DNA from: Azolla caroliniana
Lineage: Eukaryota > Polypodiophyta
DNA length: 64,000 nucleotides
Direction of reading: 5' to 3'
Assembly: GCA_043228905.1 (NCBI GenBank)
Contig: JBHGNT010000010.1
Coordinates: 15,996,001 to 16,060,000, forward strand
A model generated the notes under the pieces. That model saw only the letters and a list, made by a program, of their open reading frames with translations. It was not told where the DNA came from and did no database searches. Shown here one piece after another: positions 32,705 through 43,635 of this stretch. Positions within the stretch are counted from its first letter, which is position 1, and the number at the start of each line of letters is the position of its first letter. A program made the translations under genes and the position numbers.

Positions 32705-33143
32705 CACAAATGTCCGTACGGCTTTATGAGGAGGAGAGGTGCATGGGCACGCCTGAACGCTCCCTCGTGACAAGACGTCGAACGTACGAGGAAGACACAA
32801 AAAACACGCACAAAATGCTCGTATGCCTTTATGAGGAGGAGAGGTGCATGGGCAAGCCCGAACGGTCCCCTCGTCACAAGACGGTCGAACGTACAAGGAA
32901 GACACAAACACACACACAAATGCTCGTACGTCTTTATGAGGAGGAGAGGTGCATGGGCAAGCCCGAACGGTCCCCTCATCACAAGACGACCGAACGTACA
33001 AGGAAGACACAAACACACGCACAAATGCTCGTACGCCTTTATGAGGAGGAGAGGTGCATGGGCAAGCCCGAATGGCCCCCTCGTCACAAGACGACCGAAC
33101 GTACAAGGAAGACACAAACACAAGGGGACGATAACACAAACAC
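32705..33143. repeat. 105-bp minisatellite, block 2 (4 units)
   Basis: Same unit as block 1; GAGGAGGAGAGGTGCATGGG near 32727, 32833, 32938 and 33043. The first unit is the diverged form (GTGACAAGACGTCGAACG). Ends in ACAAGGGGACGATAACACAA and joins the gag scrap at 33144. Confidence 0.97.
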
Positions 33144-33238
33144 GGATCAGTTCTGGACTCTCGGTCCTTCTGGCGAGCTTCTTCGTCCAGCAAGCTCGAC
33201 TTTATCCTTGCTAGGGACAAGTGTTTACCTTCCGGTGT
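33144..33238 (-). pseudogene. Copia-1 gag scrap, duplicated copy 2
   Basis: Same 91-95 bp as 14195-14285 and 22491-22586, with the same left junction (AACACAAACAC before CGGATCAG) as the copy at 22491. Confidence 0.9.
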
Positions 33239-33517
33239 CGCGAAGTTTCGCGCGCGTGTGTTACTTGGGCGGGACCACGGGGGTCTCGGACTAGGGAGTA
33301 CTCAAGGGACAGAGAAGACCCGAGGTTTGCTTTATGACAATACTACTTCCCCACCCCTTCCCGAGCAAGGTCTCGTTCCCCTTTTGTTTTGTGAGGCCGG
33401 TGGCTTTCGTTGATCACGATTCGTCGACCTTCCGAGATCACCGTACGAGCCAAGTGACCAAACGAGTACAAGCAAGATGAGCACGCAACATGAACACACA
33501 AGGGCACGATAACACAA
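33239..33517 (-). repeat. LTR B head, tandem copy 3
   Basis: TGTCGCG start to ACACGAATGTCC, uninterrupted. It shows what copies 1 and 2 looked like before A and C arrived. Confidence 0.9.
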
Positions 33518-34245
33518 ACACGAATGTCCGTACGGCTTTATGAGGAGGAGAGGTGCATGGGCGCGCCTGAACGCTCCCTCGTGACAAGACGTCGAACGTA
33601 CGAGGAAGACACAAAAAACACGCACAAAATGCTCGTATGCCTTTATGAGGAGGAGAGGTGCATGGGCAAGCCCGAATGGTCCCCTCGTCACAAGACGGTC
33701 GAACGTACAAGGAAGACACAAAAAACACGCACAAAATGCTCGTATGCCTTTATGAGGAGGAGAGGTGCATGGGCAAGCCCGAACGGTCCCCTCGTCACAA
33801 GACGGTCGAACGTACAAGGAAGACACAAACACACACACAAATGCTCGTACGTCTTTATGAGGAGGAGAGGTGCATGGGCAAGCCCGAATGGTCCCCTCGT
33901 CACAAGACGACCGAACGTACAAGGAAGACACAAACACACGCACAAATGCTCGTACGGCTTTATGAGGAGGAGAGGTGCATGGGCAAGCCCGAATGGTCCC
34001 CTCGTCACAAGACGACCGAACGTACAAGGAAGACACAAACACACACACAAAATGCTCGTACGCCTTTATGAGGAGGAGAGGTGCATGGGCAAGCCCGAAC
34101 GGTCCCCTCGTCACAAGACGACCGAACGTACAAGGAAGACACAAACACACATACAAATGCTCGTACGCCTTTATGAGGAGGAGAGGTGCATGGGCAAGCC
34201 TGAACGGTCCCCTCGTCACAAGACGGCCGAACGTACAAGAAAGAC
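33518..34245. repeat. 105-bp minisatellite, block 3 (7 units)
   Basis: Units near 33540, 33645, 33752, 33858, 33963, 34069 and 34174. The minus strand is open for 295 codons across it and the plus strand for 271, an effect of the unit length and not evidence for a protein. Confidence 0.97.
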
Positions 34246-35101
34246 ACGAATAAAGAAAGAAGGAGAGAAAGAAACACGAACAATATTGACCAAAGAGTTA
34301 AATACGTGTTTGATTCTAATGCAAGAGGACCCTTTATAAAATAGGGTTTTTTTTTTACAATGGCAACTTATAGTTAACCACAAGCTCAATCAAAACATAA
34401 ATATTAAATGCCCTTAGAGACAAGGCAAAACCGAACACGGCGAAGACGAACACACGAGCACCACCAAAATGCCAATCCCAACGAACCACGACCACCCGAA
34501 CGGCAAGCACACGGGCTCGCAACGACGAACGGGGCGGAGCAACGTCGAGCCAACGAAGCTTGGGCTCACGAGCACGTGGCGATGGGGGAATGAAGGGGTA
34601 TGAGATGAAGAAAAGTGGTGAATAAGGAGATGAAGAGCTTCGAAGGAAAATTGGCGATAGTCTCCTCCTCCCAAAACGTCCCTCCAAATGAGCCCCCCCT
34701 CGACCTCCTTTCATAGGAAAAAAAAGAAGGGGGGGGTCGCCAAATTTGTCTTCAATGAAAAAGGAATAAAATTCCTTACATCACGCTGCACTGTAAGACT
34801 AGATTCGAACTGTGCACCTCTAGCTAGTAGTCAATGTGACTATCAACTAACCCACTAACTCTTTCTTATATAATATGTAAGTTTATCTCTATAAATTTAT
34901 AGCCTGTCTCCTCTCTACCCTTTATCTCACCTCTCTCTTACTTTTTGCACGAGCTTCTATACCTCCCTTTTACCCTTTCTTTTCCTTTTTATTTTGCATA
35001 TGCACAATTAATCGCTTTTGTGTGCACACACATTGTACATGCACATTTTTGACCCCCTTTTCGCCGGTTTTTCCCACCCTCGAGCACGCCACATCACGAC
35101 A
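34246..35101 (-). repeat. tail of LTR B
   Basis: No gene. It starts with AAAGAAAGAAGGAGAGAAAG and contains a T10 run, a minus-strand TATAAA (about 34335) and AT-rich sequence, ending at ATCACGACA (35101). At 34795-34850 a minus-strand AGTTCGAATCTAG resembles a Pol III B box, perhaps an embedded tRNA-derived fragment. Confidence 0.55.
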
Positions 35102-35581
35102 CCGGCCCGGTGTTGCCCAAAGTGACAACTAACATCTCCCAACTATTTGTGAGGGAATCGGGTAGCAGCAATGCGAATACCTCGTTGGCTACATGTACTT
35201 CCAACGAGGTTGTTTGGTTTATCAGCCCCTGGAATGCATTCATGTGCTCTGCCATGCTGGATCTGTCTTGGTATCGGAGTCTCACTAACTTCCGGAATAC
35301 TGAAACCCGATTTACGACGTTCTTGCTCTCCAACATGGTACCGATTTTCTCCTAGAGCACATGGACCTTACTTTCTTCGTTGACATTGTTGTAAAGGCTC
35401 ATGTCGATGAAGCATCTTATGTATGCCATTGTCTTCATATGCATCACCTCCTAGGTCTTTTGTTTCCAAACTATACTTGCAACCAGAGATCTTTGACCAC
35501 CAACATGTCCCTCATCTTTGATTTCCACACTGGGTAGTTGCAGCCGGTGAGCTTGAACATGCTACCGAATGACTCTTCCAT
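35102..35581 (-). pseudogene. Copia-1 gag N-terminus
   Basis: Starts at ATG 35581 (MEESFGSMFKLTGCNYPVWK), the usual opening of a Copia Gag with its YPVWK box. A TAG follows DLWLQV near 35471. After a decayed stretch the frame resumes at 35336-35094 (LVRLRYQDRSSMAEHMNAF). It ends exactly at the CCGG that borders LTR B; the rest of gag is at 14000-14285. Confidence 0.85.
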
Positions 35582-35611
35582 TTTCTTTCTTTGTTTGAAG
35601 TTTACAACCTT

Positions 35612-35623
35612 GCTCTGATACCA
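35612..35623 (-). promoter_or_regulatory. Copia-1 primer-binding site
   Basis: Minus strand TGGTATCAGAGC, complementary to the 3' end of plant initiator tRNA-Met, three bases from the 5' LTR. Confidence 0.9.
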
Positions 35624-35626
35624 GTT

Positions 35627-36158
35627 TGAGAGGAATATTGCTCGGCCACAACCGAGTCTCAATCACATAATGGAAGAAACAGAAACCAGAAATGAGACGA
35701 CACAGGATGTTAACGTGCAAAACCCTAATAGGGAAAAGAACCACGGGAGCCCATAGACTACAACTATCACTGTGAGAGGAAAGGTACAATGGGATACTCG
35801 AAGGCAACAACCTCGAGCTCTATCTTCGCCAACCGGCGGTTACAACTGAAAAGCTTCCCCCTCCATCTCTCAATCTCTCTCTCTGTACAATAACAACTAC
35901 AATGATCATCACAACCAACCATACAAACATAGTTGTCCTAGTTATATTTATACTTATATAACTTTAGGACTATTTACAAATATAACCTGAAATAGTCACG
36001 TCTAAACACATTTACTAATATGTTCCTATTTGCTGGTTCACACCGGATCCGGCCAGACTCCTTCCGGATCCATCCGGTCCAATTCCTTCCTTCGTCATGT
36101 CTGATCCGGCTCGTCCAATTCTCATCCGGATCCCATCTGGAGGGACCTTTTCCCAACA
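35627..36158 (-). repeat. 5' LTR of Copia-1
   Basis: 532 bp; minus strand TGTTGGGAAAAGG to CCTCTCA. It aligns in blocks with 12252-12871. Its outer neighbour is the gag of gypsy F, which it interrupts. Confidence 0.85.
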
Positions 36159-36352
36159 TGACATTGTTCTTGAGTGCTTCGGCGAAATTGGTGCATTCTC
36201 TCTAGATGTGGCCGACGACATCGCACCACATGCACCTTTGGTCATTCGGACGCCTCCGGTCACGTGACAGACCCCCGATATCTCTCCAATCTTGCACGAT
36301 CTAGAGATCACGCACCATCTTTGTTAGCTCCTCCAAAGTTGCGCCCCTAGGT

Positions 36353-36807
36353 TATTATAGATCTCGGTACTAAAGTAAGCTTAAGATAAGGATAAAGTAA
36401 TGATAGATAGAAAGGAGAAAGAGAAAGAAGGGTGCCGATCCACCCGACCACCCCCGAGCGAAGGGATCGAGACGGACTCAAGCCTCGATCGGCGTCCCAT
36501 ACCATCGCCGTGGCGTCGAGTCGTACCTAGTGCTGGCGCGCTCGCTACAAGAGTTGACCCACCACAAGAGCAGAGTCTCGATGTAGTCAAAAGATGATCA
36601 AATGAGGGTAGCTAGGCCTCTTATTTATAGCGATACCCAAGGCCCCCAGGCAAGTTCACACTTGACCTAATGGGTTGTCTCAATCCCGAGGATTAAAAGT
36701 AATCCTCCCCTTCTTTACACTCTCGTTTAACCCTCACACTTATCCACGTGCATAGAATACTACGGTAAATTCTCACCACGGGATATTATATGGTGATGCC
36801 CGTAACA
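36353..36807 (-). repeat. 3' LTR of element I
   Basis: 455 bp. Contains an Arg/Pro-rich plus-strand frame of no meaning that recurs in the other LTR. Differs from it at a handful of positions (for example TCGGTACT against TCAGTACT near the start). Confidence 0.92.
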
Positions 36808-36829
36808 TACTCCCCTTCTTTAAAACATT

Positions 36830-39800
36830 GCACTCTTGCAATGGAAAGTTAGGGAAGTTAGTTCTAAGAGTATTTTCGCGTTCCCATGTGGCATCTTTTA
36901 TTGATTTATCCATCCATTTTATTTTAAATTCTCGGATTTCTTTAGTACGTAATTTTTTTGTTTTAACATCGAGAATTCTTTCTGGTACATGTGGTTTAGA
37001 AGATAATTCTTCAGAAGTAACCTGAGTTTCAGTTGTAACTGTATTGTCGCAAGAACCTAGAAGTTCTTTTAGACGACTCACATGAAAGACTGGATGAATT
37101 CCGACACCATCGGGAAGAGCGAGACGATAGGCTGATGACCCAATGCGTTTGAGGACTGTAAAAGGTCCACAAAATCGTGGGACTAACTTAGCGCACTTAC
37201 CCATAGACAATGTCTTAGAATTGTGAGGTACACGTAAAAATACCTTCTGTCTAGGGTTGAATACACGAGGTTGCCTATGATGGTTGGCATAAAAACGCAC
37301 TCTATCTTGAGCTGTTTTTGTATTATCTCGTGCAATATGCAACATATCTTGCATATCCCGAAGAAAGTTTTGCGTACTTCGCAACTCATCATGATGTATA
37401 TTAACATCAATCGGGGTTCGTGGCTGAAAACCATACATCAACATAAAAGGACTATATCCCGTCGACGTATGCTTGGAGCTGTGATAAGCAAACTCCAAAA
37501 TTGGGAGATAACGTTCCCATTTTGTTGGTTTTGCACCAACGTATGCTCGAAGCATGTCCTCAATAATTTGATTTACTCGTTCTGTCTGTCCATCACATTG
37601 AGGATGATCCGTGGAGCTCATGCTCAATGTAGTTTCTAACTTCTTAAAGACTTGCGTCTAGAAGTCACTAGTAAACTTTGGATCTCGATCACTCACGATA
37701 TCCATCAGTAACCCATAAAAATGAAATAATTCGTCAACGAATTAGTAAGCCAATTCAGGAGCTGTTACCGTGGTTTTAGTAGTAATAAATCTGGCCATTT
37801 TAGTTAGTCGATCAACGACAACCCAGATGGCATCATGACCTTTTTGGGTGCGAGGAAGGCTAACAATAAAATCCATGGATATACTTTCCCACTTATTATT
37901 GGGAATGTCCAAGGGATGTAAAAGTCCTGCGGCTTTAAGTCGCTCGGCTTTGTTAACCTGACATTGGTGACATTTAGTCACATAGCTATGTATGTCCGGA
38001 CGCATCTTAGGCCAATAAAATTGAGTGGAGATGAGAACGAGTGTACGATGTATTCCAGGGTGCCCTGTTGAGGGTGCATCATGGCATTAAAAAAGAATCC
38101 TCTTTTTGACCTCGGGTAAATCTGGAACACAAACCTTCCCATTACGGTAGAGCAAACCGTTAGCAATGTGGAAGTATTCCTTCAAGGATGTGGTGGTGTC
38201 TGTTCCAGACTCAACTCTTGCCCAGTATTTTGCGAAATAACTGTCATCAGGATACTTTCCTCGAAGGTGATCATAAAGATTTGATAATATTTCAGTGAAG
38301 CTAAGCGTGTTAACTTCACGGATTTGACTTAGTGCATCAGCGACAGTGTTCATGGAACCTTTACGATATCGTATGGAAAAATCAAAGTCCTGGATGAGAT
38401 CAGCCCATCGTGCCTTACGACCTTTCAGGTCTTGTTGGTCACAAAAAGGACTCGTGGTCCGTAGTTACCACAAAGCGATTTCCATAAAGATAATGGCGCC
38501 ATGTTTTGAGCGCATGTATAACTGCAAATAATTCCTTTTCTTGAACGGTATACCGACATTGAGCAGAATCAAGTTTCTTACTCTCGAATGCTATTGGTTT
38601 ACCATCTTGATACAAGACAACACCTATAGCATAATCACTGGCATCGGTTTCAACCTCAAAAGGTTTTGAAGGATCAGGTAAAAGAAGTGAAGGAGCCTTG
38701 CAAACCAAGTCCTTGAGTTCCTTAAAGGCGAGGTCTAGTGTCCCATTCCACACAATAGGTTTTGTAGACTTACGCATTTGACCTTTTAAAAGATCAGTAA
38801 ACGGCGTCGTCAATTGGGAGTAATTACGAAGAGACTTTCGCAAAAACCCGACAAAACCAAGGAATGATCGAATTCTCGAATATTCTGAAGAGTGGGCCAA
38901 AGCTTGATTTTCTCAATGCGAGAAGGATCAATTTCAACTCCTCGTTCGGTTATGAGATGTCCAAGATAAGTAATTGATTTCTTGAAGAACTCACATTTTG
39001 AGATCTTCGCATAAAACTGTTTGTCACGCAATGTTTGTAAAACAAAGCGGACATGTCTAGCATGTTCTTGTAATGTACGGCTATAAACTAAAATATCATC
39101 CAAGAAAATAATGACAAATTTTCCAAGTTGTTCTCGGAAAATGTCATTCATTTCTTGTTGAAATGTAGCCGGAGCATTGGTCAAACCAAAAGGCATAACC
39201 AAAAACTCGGAATGGCCATAGCCCGTACGAAATGCTGTTTTAGGAACATCGTCCTCACTTATTCGTATTTGATGGTAGCCAGTACGGAGATGAAGTTTCG
39301 TAAAATACCGAGCTCCCTGGAGACGGTCAATTAGATCGTCAAACCGAGGCAATGGATACGAATTCTTGATCGTCACTTTATTCAAGCGTCGGTAATTAAT
39401 ACACATACACCATGTGCCCTCTTTCTTTTTAACCAAGAGAACTGGGGCACCCCATGGAGATTTACTATAACGTATATAACCCATTCGTAAATAGTCCTTG
39501 AGTTTCTTAGATACCTCATCTTCTTCGGATCGACTTAAGCGATACGAAGGTATACTTATTGGTGCAACACCAGGTACAATATCTATACAATGGTCTATAT
39601 TTCGTTTAGGAGGTAACCCATCAGGTAGTTCACTTGGAAAAACATCATGAAAATCATTTAAGATTTCATCAAGTTGTTGTTGTTCAAAATATGTTAATTG
39701 AACCAAGACATTATCGATATTATAAACGTGAATGTCCGGATCAAGTACACAATAAAATAGAGTAGAACAAGACAACTCAGATATTGATGAACACGAGGAA

Positions 39801-41218
39801 ACAATCGAGAGGGATTGTTTTTTTACACATTGAATAAAATGCGTACAATCGTTCAGTACAAAAGAAATGGAATGACGAACCCAATCAATAAATAAAGAAG
39901 AGTTTTTATTATAAAACCAGGGATAACCCAGTATTACATCGGTGGTACAAAGATTCATTACATGGAAGTCTACTTCCTCTATATAAGTATCAATAGAAAT
40001 TCCTAATGAATGAATCGCCCCGTTGATGTATTGTACTCTTCCATCAGCCAAGTGCACCATGTAGGTGTGATCACTTACGATGGGTTGGATTCCCCATATC
40101 TGAACCAAACGATCATTCACAAAATTGTGTGAGCTTCCCGAATCAAATAAAAATTGTATGGGAGATCCATTGATATACCCGTTTGCACGTAGTAAATCAT
40201 TGGGACCCAATACATAGTGAGGGAAAGAACATTGACAATTACTTAAATGATGTGTATAAACCTGAAGGACATTAGGAATCTGACCTTTATGGTCAGCAAC
40301 TTTAGCTTTGTTGTCGTGCTCTTTCCGTTGGAGCTTTCGACATTGATCTTTTGTATGACCCTTCTTTTTGCAGAATACGCAAAAAGGATGTTGTTGCTTA
40401 CAATCGCGATCCAGGAACTCTTTGGGTGTCTTGCGTTTCCCAACAAATTGCGACTACTTAGTCCCGGGCACTTCGTTGGGTTTGTTGTGGTCCTTCTTCA
40501 AAGTGCGTTGATAGCGAAGAACTATTTCAACGGCCTCTTCGAAGGATTTTGGATCCTTATCGTGCACTATCCAGTGATAGTCCGAATTGGGGATGCCATT
40601 GACAAAACAAGCTATCAACCAATTGTCCCCTTCTAGACCCGATTTTTGGATTTGGGTTCTAGCATGGTGAACATAGTCTTCTAGCGAGGAAAATTTCTTG
40701 CTAGAGAGGTTCATTAAAGCTTGTGTTGCCTCGGTTCGAGAGGGAGGTTGCAGAAATTGGTCCTTAAAAACCGTGACAAAATCTGTCTAGGTATCGGGCA
40801 ATTTCCCCATAGTACGGAGCCCACGCTACCAGGCGGCGGCCTTACCCCCGAGTTCTCGGCCGACATATGCAATCTTCGTACTATCTGGCGTGGGATAGAG
40901 CTCAAAATGAGACTCCCATCGTCCCAGCCATGTGCAGATTGCTTCTTCGGTTCTTTCCTTTTTGTCTCCCGTAAATGGCTTAATGACAAATGATGGTTCA
41001 CCTTATCGCTCATCAGGTCTATTAGTCTCATGTTGTAGACTAATGACACGTGCCTCGAGTGCACTTTGAGATTGCCGAAGTTCGGTCATTTGTTGAGCGG
41101 TGAAATTAAGGTATTGGGTTATTTGTGCCAAATACATCTCAGTGGACATTTGTCCAGGAGGATTCCCTTGAGTTCCTTCTGCTTGAGCGGATGACATCAA
41201 GTCGTTAATTTGAGCCAT
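36830..41218 (-). pseudogene. element I gag-pol remnants with chromodomain
   Basis: Element order, high to low coordinate: Gag (ATG at 41218; later parts at 40714-40454 and a knuckle [14 protein letters not shown] near 40350-40390, in changing frames); protease-RT frame 40210-38810 with [10 protein letters not shown], a YHQIRI segment in which the usual KLDLRSGY is KLHLRTGY, and [11 protein letters not shown]; RNase H 38900-38439 (VETDASDYAIG); integrase 38353-37742 (knuckle region CHQCQVNKAER, then MDFIVSLPRT) and 37627-36830 (DHPQCDGQTERVN). The last 60 codons (KKLRTKEIREFKIKWMDKS, then DATWERE) form a chromodomain, a chromatin-targeting module of chromoviruses. Stops near 37660-37740 and 38090 and several frame changes make it non-functional. 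Confidence 0.9.
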
Positions 41219-42890
41219 TAAAGATTATTTCTGGAAAAGAAATAGGATAAGGTCAGAGAGATAGTCATAACATCATGTCGTGATGTAAACATATCATGGG
41301 CAAACATTAATCGATATCATGATCTCACGTCAATACCCCTCTAGACGTATGAGATGAGGTTCAAGATCAGGTTACTATGGTAACACAAAGGTGTTTTAAA
41401 AACCATGGGGGTGACAATTTAATGTCTTTCCCTGATCTCTATATCGATTTTTTCATGGTGGCTCCCCGAGGCTCAACCATGTATGTTCGCGTCATGAATA
41501 GTTTATACACGAAAAAATGTTAACAATAAACTATGTTTCGGTGACCACATATGTGGTTTCGGCTCTTTAAGTCCTATTACGAGGACCCCGAGGTGCACTT
41601 AGACCTTAAGTCTAAACATGTGTTATAGTCATATGTATCAAGGATGTTGTATGGTCTTGGTCATATTTGAACTCGAGACCTCGAGAACAAATACATTAAA
41701 CACTTGAGCCAACCAAGTAAGTTTCTCTTCTTGAATGCTTAATGTTTGATGTGTATAAGAGATATGCGAGATCATATATGTTTTTTCTAAAAGAACATAT
41801 ATGTCAAGGGTCCTTATTTCGCCCTCATTTACCAAAACTATGTTGGTACGTTACCTAACCTCAAGTCTCGTAATTACGATGGCATACGCCAAAGTGCAAC
41901 CTAATGGTCAAGCCAAATGAGCCCTCGTTTCGTAGTAGGTTCACATGGCCCATCACATGGTCACATCATTACGAATGCCTCTCGTAAGAACGAGCTCATG
42001 GTGGCATCGTATCCATGTAACGAGGGAGGGATGTTGGATACGTGTGTCATTGGAGCGACCTCACTTGAAGTGGGTCAAGCCCTACGTACTCAACATCATT
42101 ATGGCTATTGGCGTTTCTTTACGTAACGAAATCGAGGTCATCAATGGGGTTGTCAACAATAAAAAATTGTTGAAAAAGGGATGGTGACGACGCCATTCTC
42201 ACAAAAATGTGAGGACGGCCACCAACATCCTTTTCCCAACAAGGACAACTTTCGATATAATCACGTAATAACGAATATACACATATGTTTACTTATCACA
42301 TATATACGATCAAATACGTATATATGTGACCACATATGCCTATATTAAACATATCGTTATATTAAATAGCCACAAATGATGTGATCGAGATACGTAATCG
42401 AGGTATATACCTCTACGCACACGAAACATCCTCAAATAAGAGATCATCGTAATACGCAATTGAGGTATTGACCTCTTACGCATACGAGACCAACCGCATA
42501 TCGTTTACCACAAATCAAGGTATTAAACTCATACGCAAACGTAACATATGTTCGTGAACGTAATACGTAATTGAGGTATTAACCTCGTACGCATATGACA
42601 CTCATCACATATTATTAATATGTCAAACGAGGTATTGACCTCGTGCACATATGTAAACGTTTTTAGATAATCCAATAAAGACCACTACAACATCATTGAC
42701 TTAATGAAAAAAATTGACATATAAACTAAACACATGATTAGATGGGAGAAGAGAGAATAGATAAAAAAAATTATGGAAAGAGTTACCGAAGTTCTTTGTT
42801 GATCGTTGTCTAGATCAAGGCCAACCGCACATCGATCGATCAACTTCAATCAAAAGAAAAATGAAAAATAAAGAAACATTAGTACATAAA
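41219..42890 (-). other. long untranslated leader of element I
   Basis: About 1.67 kb between primer site and gag with no coding sequence. At 42395-42655 five imperfect copies of a unit containing GAGGTATTGACCTC (a short hairpin) and TACGCATA occur. At 42275-42315 TCACATATATACG and CGTATATATGTGA form 13-bp inverted arms. At 41660-41730 the minus strand has TGGCTCAAGTGT and, 30 bp on, GAGTTCAAAT, like A and B boxes of a tRNA-derived SINE. Confidence 0.5.
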
Positions 42891-42902
42891 TCTGATACCA
42901 AA

Positions 42903-43357
42903 TATTATAGATCTCAGTACTAAAGTAAGCTTAAGATAAGGATAAAGTAATGATAGATAGAAAGGAGAAAGAGAAAGAAGGGTGCCGATCCACCCGACCA
43001 CCCCCGAGCGAAGGGATCGAGACGGACTCGAGCCTCGATCAGCATCCCATACCACCGCCGTGGCGTCGAGTCGTACCTAGTGCTGGCGCGCTCGCTTCAA
43101 GAGTTGACCCACCACAAGAGCAGAGTCTCGATGTAGTCAAAAGATGATCAAATGAGGGTAGCTAGGCCTCTTATTTATAGCGATACCCAAGGCCCCCAGG
43201 CAAGTTCACACTTGACCTAATGGGTTGTCTCAATCCCGAGGATTAAAAGTAATCCTCCCCTTCTTTACACTCTCGTTTAACCCTCACACTTATCCACGTG
43301 CATAGAATACTACGGTAAATTCTCACCATGGGATATTATATGGTCATGCCCGTAACA
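42903..43357 (-). repeat. 5' LTR of element I
   Basis: 455 bp copy of 36353-36807. On the minus strand GCTATAAATAAGAGG (43174-43188) is a clear TATA box. Confidence 0.92.
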
Positions 43358-43635
43358 TAGGTGGTCCTTCAACCACGTTGGTTGAAACCGACCTGGATTC
43401 AAGCCGCCTTCTTGTTTCCTCCAACCGAGTCAGAATCTCCTCCGACCTTTTCCCGGAAACCGGGCCGACTGCAGACTATCATGCCGACTATCGTTTCAAT
43501 GGCCCTATCGAGGCCACCTGCGCTCTCTTGTGCATTCACTATATGATCAACGACCACCACCACCGCCTCTACAAGTTCACTTCCCCTCATCTTGAGCTCC
43601 TTTGCCGCCCCCTTTCACGTCGGGTTCACCAAAGA

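Larger units (their letters stand above)
14286..35101 (-). mobile_element. LTR B (A-family LTR) inserted in Copia-1, later tandemly triplicated and invaded
   Basis: It begins TGTCGCGAAGTTTCGCG at 14286 and ends TCACGACA at 35101, the same termini as the LTRs of A, E and F. CCGG flanks both ends (4-bp target duplication). All LTRs of the group share the head block GGGACCACSGGGGTCTC. Inside B the order is: copy 1 head (14286-14309 + 21474-22490, split by A), gag scrap, copy 2 head (22587-22836 + 32668-33143, split by C), gag scrap, copy 3 (33239-35101), which alone keeps the LTR tail. On the minus strand copy 3 has TTATAAAG (near 34334-34341) as a TATA candidate. Without the arrays and inserts it would be one ordinary solo LTR. 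Confidence 0.75.
12252..36158 (-). mobile_element. Copia-1, a minus-strand Ty1/copia element split by LTR B
   Basis: The 3' LTR and pol/gag C-terminus lie at 12252-14285; the gag N-terminus, primer site and 5' LTR lie at 35102-36158. The halves belong together: CCGG stands at 14282-14285 and again at 35102-35105, and removing the insert with one CCGG restores one continuous gag frame across the junction. The LTRs (620 and 532 bp) share blocks such as CGGCCACAACCGA and ACCACGGGAG but differ widely, so the insertion is old. The outer flanks do not match each other (a microsatellite on the left, gypsy gag on the right). Confidence 0.82.
36353..43357 (-). mobile_element. Element I, chromovirus-type Ty3/gypsy, inactive
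   Basis: 7,005 bp with 455-bp LTRs (36353-36807 and 42903-43357) and target duplication TAGGT (36348-36352, 43358-43362). The minus-strand LTR starts TGTTACGGGC and ends ATAATA, so the canonical CA end is absent. Primer site at 42891-42900 (TGGTATCAGA, initiator tRNA-Met type), polypurine tract AAAGAAGGGGAG at 36809-36820. The internal frames contain several stops and shifts. Confidence 0.92.

Noticed and set aside
21735-34245. Long repeated-peptide frames on both strands in the minisatellite blocks, up to 295 codons
   Set aside because: They arise from a 105-bp unit with no stop in several frames; unit lengths of 106 break the frame, and there is no start context or known domain.
34355-34714. 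119-codon minus-strand frame in the tail of LTR B
   Set aside because: Low-complexity Ser/Pro/Arg composition, inside LTR sequence, no recognisable domain.
36400-36597. Plus-strand frame of 65 codons repeated at 42950-43147
   Set aside because: It lies in both LTRs of element I and opposes the direction of transcription; no similarity recognised.
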